Shown: in pieces, positions 4,944-8,957 of the stretch
How positions within the stretch are numbered: position 1 is the first letter of the stretch
Layout of the letters: every line of letters starts with the position of its first letter
NCBI GenBank assembly: GCA_021739805.1
Contig: JAIPBB010000219.1
Location: 1-8,957, forward strand
Direction of reading: 5' to 3'
Origin: Saprospiraceae bacterium
Lineage (GTDB): Bacteria > Bacteroidota > Bacteroidia > Bacteroidales > JAIPBB01
Length of the DNA: 8,957 nucleotides
Position numbers and translations under genes: made by a program
Notes under the pieces: generated by a model
Told to the model about the DNA's origin: nothing
Database searches by the model: none
The model's input: the letters and a program-made list of their open reading frames with translations, nothing else

Positions 4944-6932
4944 CTATTTTATGCTATCAAAGACAGCCCTATCAACATTAACCGGATATTTAGCTTTAAG
5001 TTGTTTTATCCATTCCTTTTCAAGATAGTTTTGATAATCCGCTGTCACCAAACCTTTAGCTTCATTTAAAAGTTTTGGCTCGGGTGATATTAATTCTCTT
5101 ACAACCACAAACACTATTTTTCCATCTATTTCTTTCCATTTAGTGATTCCAACTTTCCAATTAATTCCATCTATAATTTTATTATCTCCTTTCGAAAACT
5201 TTTTATTTTCAATGGTTAAATATGTTATACTATCGTTATTTAAAGTATCTAAAATTTCTTGTTCAGTCATTCCTTTTTCTGTATAGGATCTTGCAAGTCC
5301 TTCAATATCTACGTCAAAACAATAATAAATCGAAGCGTCAAGTCTTTCCCCCCACATATATTTTGTTCTATTTTCTAAATAAAACACTTCAAGACCGGCA
5401 GTATCTTTAATTGCTTTTGACCAAACTTTATTATCAGTTAGTTCAAACAATAGAATTCCATCTCTGTATTCTTTCATTAGAGTTTTAAACTCAGGATGAT
5501 TTTCTTCGAGGTGGCTGTCTTTGTAATTAACGCACTCTTTATCAACATATTCGTTGAAAATTTGTTTAACTAAATATGAAATATTTTTATTATTACTTTT
5601 ACCCTGATTCAATTCAATATATTTAGCAAAATCGTTTTGAGTATATTTTTTATCTCCAATTTTAAATAGCTTTTTATTTAATTTATTAGCTTTTTGAACA
5701 TCCCATTTTCCTTCTAATATTGTAGAATCTATAACTGCTAATAACTTTTTATAAGATCTTTTATATTCTTTATATCCAAATTCCTTTTTAATATTATTTA
5801 TTGCAACTTCTTTACTTCTATTAGCCCTGACATCTCTTGCGACCCGTTTTTTAATTTGTGCTTTAACTTCTTCGAATGTGCCAACGGGTTTTCTTTCAAT
5901 TATCTTAATGATATGCCATCCATAATTTGTCAATACAGGTTCTGAAATAGGATTGTCTTGATTTAGTTTTGCAACAGCCACAATAAATTCAGGCACCATT
6001 CTATTAACTCCAAACCAAGGTAAAACACCACCTTTTTCTGCTGAACCTTTATCATCAGAGTATTGTTTTACTATTAGGTCAAAGTCTTCGCCATTTTTTA
6101 TTTTGTTATAAGCTTCAAAAGCCCTTTCCTTTTGTGCTAATGAATCCTTTTTTGTTGCATTTAATGGCATTCTAAAAAATATGTGAGCAACTTGAACATT
6201 GCCCATAGCAGGTTTTTTGTCAACGACTTTAATAATGTGATAGCCGAAACTGGTTCTTATTATTGGTGAAATTTCACCAACCGGAGTATTATAAGCTCCA
6301 GTTTCAAATGGATAAACCATATCCATAGCAGTGAAATATCCAAGGTCTCCTGCATTACCAGGCATTGCAGGCTGTCCACCGATAGCAGGTCTTCCTTTAG
6401 CAGAAGGATCTTCAGATGTTTCAATTGCAAGTTTTCCAAAATCTTCACCTTTCAATAATCGTTTTCTAATTTCACTTATTTTTTTATAAGCAATTAAGGT
6501 ATCATTAGGATTTGCATCTTCACTAACTTTTATCAAAATATGGCTTGCACGAATGTCGAATTGCATTCTGTCATAAGCTTCCTTTAATACTGATTCAAAA
6601 ACATCTTTGTCGGTCAAATATGGCTGGGCAAGTTGTTTTCTATATCCGGCTAATTCGGTAATAAAAGCCTGTGCTGTATCCATTTTTAGCTCTTCAGCTT
6701 CTTTTACTTTTAATTTGAAATTTATAAACAACTCAAGATATTCTTCGAGTGATTTTTTATCAAATGTTTCTCCTTTAATATTATTTTTTTTGTAAACATT
6801 TACAAATTCGGTTTTTGTAATATTTTCATCAGCTATGGTTAACAAAATTTTATCTTTTGTTTGTGATGTAACCGGGTATAAAATGCCCATTGCAACTAAA
6901 ACCAATAATGTTTGAATAATAAATTTTTTCAT
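4944..6932 (-). CDS. Exported parvulin-type peptidyl-prolyl cis-trans isomerase (PpiC/PpiD-like)
   Basis: This 662-residue protein has a signal peptide (MKKFIIQ..., hydrophobic to about 20, cleavage near 23-25) and is expected in the periplasm. A helical N-domain (about 26-120) is followed by two parvulin domains, about 126-238 and 246-348. Both keep the paired His residues: His131 (ASHILI) with His232 (GYHII), and His250 (VAHIFF) with His340 (GWHIIKI). Domain 1 carries a Gly/Pro-rich insertion at about 180-195, just before GDLGYF. Residues 350-662 form a third helical region followed by a parvulin-like but signature-free segment, which resembles the lipoprotein encoded next. The family isomerises Xaa-Pro bonds and chaperones outer-membrane proteins. 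Unlike the SurA-like gene nearby, both catalytic halves look intact, so this is the best candidate here for an active isomerase. It lies 143 bp after guaB and 33 bp before the lipoprotein gene. Confidence 0.92.
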   Translation of the reverse strand: MKKFIIQTLLVLVAMGILYPVTSQTKDKILLTIADENITKTEFVNVYKKNNIKGETFDKKSLEEYLELFINFKLKVKEAEELKMDTAQAFITELAGYRKQLAQPYLTDKDVFESVLKEAYDRMQFDIRASHILIKVSEDANPNDTLIAYKKISEIRKRLLKGEDFGKLAIETSEDPSAKGRPAIGGQPAMPGNAGDLGYFTAMDMVYPFETGAYNTPVGEISPIIRTSFGYHIIKVVDKKPAMGNVQVAHIFFRMPLNATKKDSLAQKERAFEAYNKIKNGEDFDLIVKQYSDDKGSAEKGGVLPWFGVNRMVPEFIVAVAKLNQDNPISEPVLTNYGWHIIKIIERKPVGTFEEVKAQIKKRVARDVRANRSKEVAINNIKKEFGYKEYKRSYKKLLAVIDSTILEGKWDVQKANKLNKKLFKIGDKKYTQNDFAKYIELNQGKSNNKNISYLVKQIFNEYVDKECVNYKDSHLEENHPEFKTLMKEYRDGILLFELTDNKVWSKAIKDTAGLEVFYLENRTKYMWGERLDASIYYCFDVDIEGLARSYTEKGMTEQEILDTLNNDSITYLTIENKKFSKGDNKIIDGINWKVGITKWKEIDGKIVFVVVRELISPEPKLLNEAKGLVTADYQNYLEKEWIKQLKAKYPVNVDRAVFDSIK

Positions 6933-7032
6933 TTTTTCTTTTTAATTTTAAATGTTAAGGTGAAATTTTAATAATAATTTAAATGTTTTTTTGTTTATAT
7001 ATAAATTTTATTTCAAATTTTTATTTCAGTTT

Positions 7033-7075
7033 CCAATTTCTAAGTACTAATAACTATTAATCTAATATCTAAAAA
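7033..7075. repeat. Degenerate heptamer array abutting the guaB stop codon
   Basis: The units are CCAATTT, CTAAGTA, CTAATAA, CTATTAA, an extra T, CTAATAT and CTAAAAA. Neighbouring units match at four to six of seven bases. The last unit ends at the base before the guaB stop triplet (TTA at 7076-7078 on the plus strand). The array is AT-rich and more worn than those near moxR. The rest of the guaB-ppiC spacer (6933-7032) is low-complexity AT with no clear promoter, terminator or gene. Confidence 0.5.
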
Positions 7076-8548
7076 TTATCGTGTTGAATAATTTGGAGCT
7101 TCGCGTGTAATCGTAATATCGTGTGGATGACTTTCAGAAACACCGGCATTTGTTATCTTCACAAATTTTGCATTCATTAATGCATCAACATTTGCTGCTC
7201 CACAATATCCCATACCAGCTCTAAGACCACCAATCAGTTGATGTACAACTTCTGACAAAGAACCTTTAAATGCCACTCTTCCTACAATTCCTTCCGGCAC
7301 CAGTTTGTTTATATCATCTTCAGCATCTTGAAAATATCTATCTTTAGACCCAACTTGCATAGCTTCCACTGAGCCCATTCCTCTATAGACTTTATATTTT
7401 CTACCTTCAAAAATTATTGTTTCACCAGGTGCTTCATCAACACCTGCAAACATTGACCCTATCATAACAGTATTTCCACCTGCAGCAATTGCTTTAACTA
7501 TATCTCCACTATATCTTAATCCACCATCAGCAATCACAGGAATATTATATTCTTTTAGAGCTTTTGCAACATTCATAATAGCTGACAATTGAGGAACACC
7601 CACACCTGCCACAACACGGGTTGTACAAATTGAACCGGGTCCAATACCTACCTTAATTGAGTCAGCACCAGCTTTAACTAAATCCAAAGCTGCTTCAGCA
7701 GTAGCAACATTGCCTGCAACTATGTCTAAATCAGGATAAGCTTCCTTTACTTTACTGGTCATATCTAAAACACCTTGATGGTGTCCATGAGCCGTGTCAA
7801 TGATTATCGCATCCACACCTGCAATATGAAGGGCTTGCACTCTCTCCAAAGTATCAGCAGCTATTCCAACTGCTGCAGCTACTCGTAAACGACCTTTATC
7901 GTCTTTGCAAGCATTTGGTCTTGCCTTAATTTTAATAATATCCTTATAGGTTATTAAACCAATTAACCTATTCTTTTTGTCAACAACAGGCAATTTTTCA
8001 ATTTTATACTTTTGTAAAATATCGGCAGCTTTTTCAAAATCTGTAAATTCAGTAATAGTAACTAAATTTTTGCTTGTCATTACCTCAGCAATCGGGCGAT
8101 TAAAATTTCTTTCGAACCTTAAGTCTCTGTTAGTAACAATTCCTACTAAATATTTATTTTTATTAATAACCGGAATTCCACCAATAGTGTACTCACTCAT
8201 CATTTTAAGAGCATCGCTAACTAATGCATCAGCTTCAATAGTAACAGGGTCGAGTATCATGCCATTTTCTGCACGTTTTACTTTTTTCACTTCAATAGCT
8301 TGCTTCTCAATAGACATATTTTTGTGAATAACACCAATTCCACCTTCTTGAGCAATTGCAATTGCCATTTTTGAATCGGTTACTGTGTCCATTGCTGCTG
8401 TTACAATGGGTATATTGATTTTAATGTTTTTTGTAAATTTTGTACTTACATCAACTTCACGAGGAAGTACATTTGAGTAGGCTGGAACAAGCAGTACATC
8501 GTCATACGTTAGACCTTCACCCTTAAATTTATCAGAATCAAGCAACAT
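7076..8548 (-). CDS. guaB: Inosine-5'-monophosphate dehydrogenase
   Basis: This 490-residue protein has the usual length for a bacterial IMP dehydrogenase, which oxidises IMP to XMP with NAD+, the committed step to guanine nucleotides in the cytoplasm. The N-terminus ([15 protein letters not shown]) is typical. Two CBS domains (about residues 97-152 and 156-210) interrupt the TIM barrel after strand 2; these modules commonly bind purine nucleotides and regulate the enzyme. The catalytic loop [11 protein letters not shown] gives nucleophile Cys308 and the potassium site. The IMP-phosphate site includes DGGLRYSGD (341-349) and GSMFAG (364-369). The mobile flap has Arg404-Tyr405 (SKDRYFQ), and the NAD-side motif [12 protein letters not shown] is at 419-430. 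No key residue is missing. A Bacteroidota-type -7 box lies 26 bases upstream, just beyond the preceding gene's terminator, so guaB is probably first in its transcript. Confidence 0.98.
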   Translation of the reverse strand: MLLDSDKFKGEGLTYDDVLLVPAYSNVLPREVDVSTKFTKNIKINIPIVTAAMDTVTDSKMAIAIAQEGGIGVIHKNMSIEKQAIEVKKVKRAENGMILDPVTIEADALVSDALKMMSEYTIGGIPVINKNKYLVGIVTNRDLRFERNFNRPIAEVMTSKNLVTITEFTDFEKAADILQKYKIEKLPVVDKKNRLIGLITYKDIIKIKARPNACKDDKGRLRVAAAVGIAADTLERVQALHIAGVDAIIIDTAHGHHQGVLDMTSKVKEAYPDLDIVAGNVATAEAALDLVKAGADSIKVGIGPGSICTTRVVAGVGVPQLSAIMNVAKALKEYNIPVIADGGLRYSGDIVKAIAAGGNTVMIGSMFAGVDEAPGETIIFEGRKYKVYRGMGSVEAMQVGSKDRYFQDAEDDINKLVPEGIVGRVAFKGSLSEVVHQLIGGLRAGMGYCGAANVDALMNAKFVKITNAGVSESHPHDITITREAPNYSTR

Positions 8549-8574
8549 CTTAATTATCTTAATTTATAATTGTA

Positions 8575-8582
8575 CAAAGGTA
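8575..8582 (-). promoter_or_regulatory. guaB promoter, -7 box TACCTTTG
   Basis: On the minus strand TACCTTTG matches all fixed positions of the Bacteroidota sigma-ABfr -7 consensus TAnnTTTG. It is 26 bases upstream of the guaB ATG, which would leave a 5' leader of about 20 bases. No exact TTTG is present at the -33 position; TTCTTTTA lies nearby. The box is just downstream of the terminator of the preceding gene, as expected for an independent transcription unit. Confidence 0.65.
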
Positions 8583-8611
8583 TTAAAAATACTAAAAGAA
8601 TTATTTGTAAT

Positions 8612-8643
8612 AAAAAAAAAGTCCCGCCAAAAATTGACGGGAC
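8612..8643 (-). terminator. Intrinsic terminator of the T9SS-sorted protein gene
   Basis: On the minus strand, GTCCCGTCAA (8643-8634), loop TTT (8633-8631) and TTGGCGGGAC (8630-8621) form a 10-bp stem with one G-U wobble. Nine T residues (8620-8612) follow directly. This is a textbook rho-independent terminator, 18 bases after the stop codon of the gene at 8662. The plus-strand version has a C-A mismatch and no T-tract, so it acts on the minus strand only. It separates that gene from guaB. Confidence 0.92.
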
Positions 8644-8661
8644 ATGCAAATTTCTATTGAT

Positions 8662-8957
8662 TTATTTCAACAAAGTAACCGTTCCACGTTTTTCAAACAT
8701 TTCTCCTTTTGAATTTTTGAATTTAATGAAGTAAACATATACTCCTTCTGTTGCAATAGTTCCATCAACCATTCCATTCCATCCTTCATAAAGGTCGTTG
8801 GTTTCAAAAATCACCTGACCCCAACGATTGTATATCTGGAATACGTATCCACTACCGTCCACAAAAACACCGTATGGCATAAATACATTATTACTTTCCG
8901 CTTCGGGAGTAAAAGCATTAGGGACAAATAACTTTGGCTTTTGTAATGCCTGAACAG
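8662..8957 (-). CDS. Secreted protein with T9SS type B / gliding-motility C-terminal sorting domain (5' end beyond window)
   Basis: Only the last 97 codons are present; the frame stays open to the right edge of the window, upstream of the Met at 8880, so that Met is not the start. The segment reads KLFVPNAFTPEAESNNVFMP, then YVFQIYNRWGQVIFETND, WNGMVDG, GVYVYFIKF and finally GTVTLLK. This is the CHU_C / gliding-motility-associated C-terminal domain, used in Bacteroidota as a type B sorting signal for the type IX secretion system. The mature protein should be carried across the outer membrane and released or attached at the cell surface. The function of its N-terminal part cannot be seen. Such proteins are usually large, often with adhesion or PKD-type repeats. 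A strong terminator follows 18 bases after the stop. Confidence 0.93.
   Translation of the reverse strand, partial: VQALQKPKLFVPNAFTPEAESNNVFMPYGVFVDGSGYVFQIYNRWGQVIFETNDLYEGWNGMVDGTIATEGVYVYFIKFKNSKGEMFEKRGTVTLLK

Noticed and set aside
7977..8327. 116-codon plus-strand open frame inside guaB.
   Set aside because: It is antisense to the CBS-domain region of an intact, unmistakable guaB. Its composition is that of a shadow frame, with no start signal or recognisable domain.
8662..8880. Complete 72-residue small protein starting at Met 8880.
   Set aside because: The frame continues upstream with the conserved KLFVPNAFTP part of the same sorting domain, so this is the tail of a larger gene cut by the window edge.

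Overview
The window is AT-rich chromosomal DNA from a Bacteroidota bacterium (Bacteroidales/Marinilabiliales or flavobacterial type). Three things point there. The truncated gene at the right edge carries a type IX secretion / gliding-motility C-terminal sorting domain. Recognisable Shine-Dalgarno sequences are scarce. A -7 box of the Bacteroidota TAnnTTTG type lies upstream of guaB. I see no mobile element, CRISPR array, tRNA or rRNA.

Layout. 1-226 is a leader with a weak candidate promoter. 227-1285 (+) encodes a two-domain VOC (glyoxalase-fold) protein. It converges on a long minus-strand block that is read from right to left. In transcription order this block is: the end of a T9SS-sorted surface protein (8662 to the right edge), its intrinsic terminator (8612-8643), a guaB promoter, guaB (IMP dehydrogenase), a 662-residue exported parvulin-type prolyl isomerase, a 279-residue lipoprotein that looks like a degenerate parvulin-family chaperone, a SurA-like chaperone, and a MoxR-type AAA+ ATPase.

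Function. Three consecutive genes (4071-6932 and 2573-3928) form an envelope folding module: two signal-peptide parvulins and one lipoprotein, presumably helping outer-membrane and exported proteins to fold. The lipoprotein resembles the C-terminal third of the 662-residue parvulin, so the two may be related by duplication. MoxR is a cytoplasmic chaperone-like ATPase, and its usual DUF58/VWA partners are not in the window. guaB supplies XMP for guanine nucleotide synthesis and seems to be the promoter-proximal gene. No other clear -7 box was found between guaB and moxR.

The most unusual material is between genes. Short-period tandem arrays (7 or 8 bp) of different sequence start at or within a few bases of the stop codons of four genes (VOC, moxR, surA, guaB). 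The 8-bp array after surA, read on the transcribed strand, is a chain of ten overlapping ATG-X-TAA two-codon reading frames, each stop overlapping the next start as TAATG. A REP-like palindrome lies between the convergent VOC and moxR genes. The protein-coding content otherwise looks like ordinary core genome.
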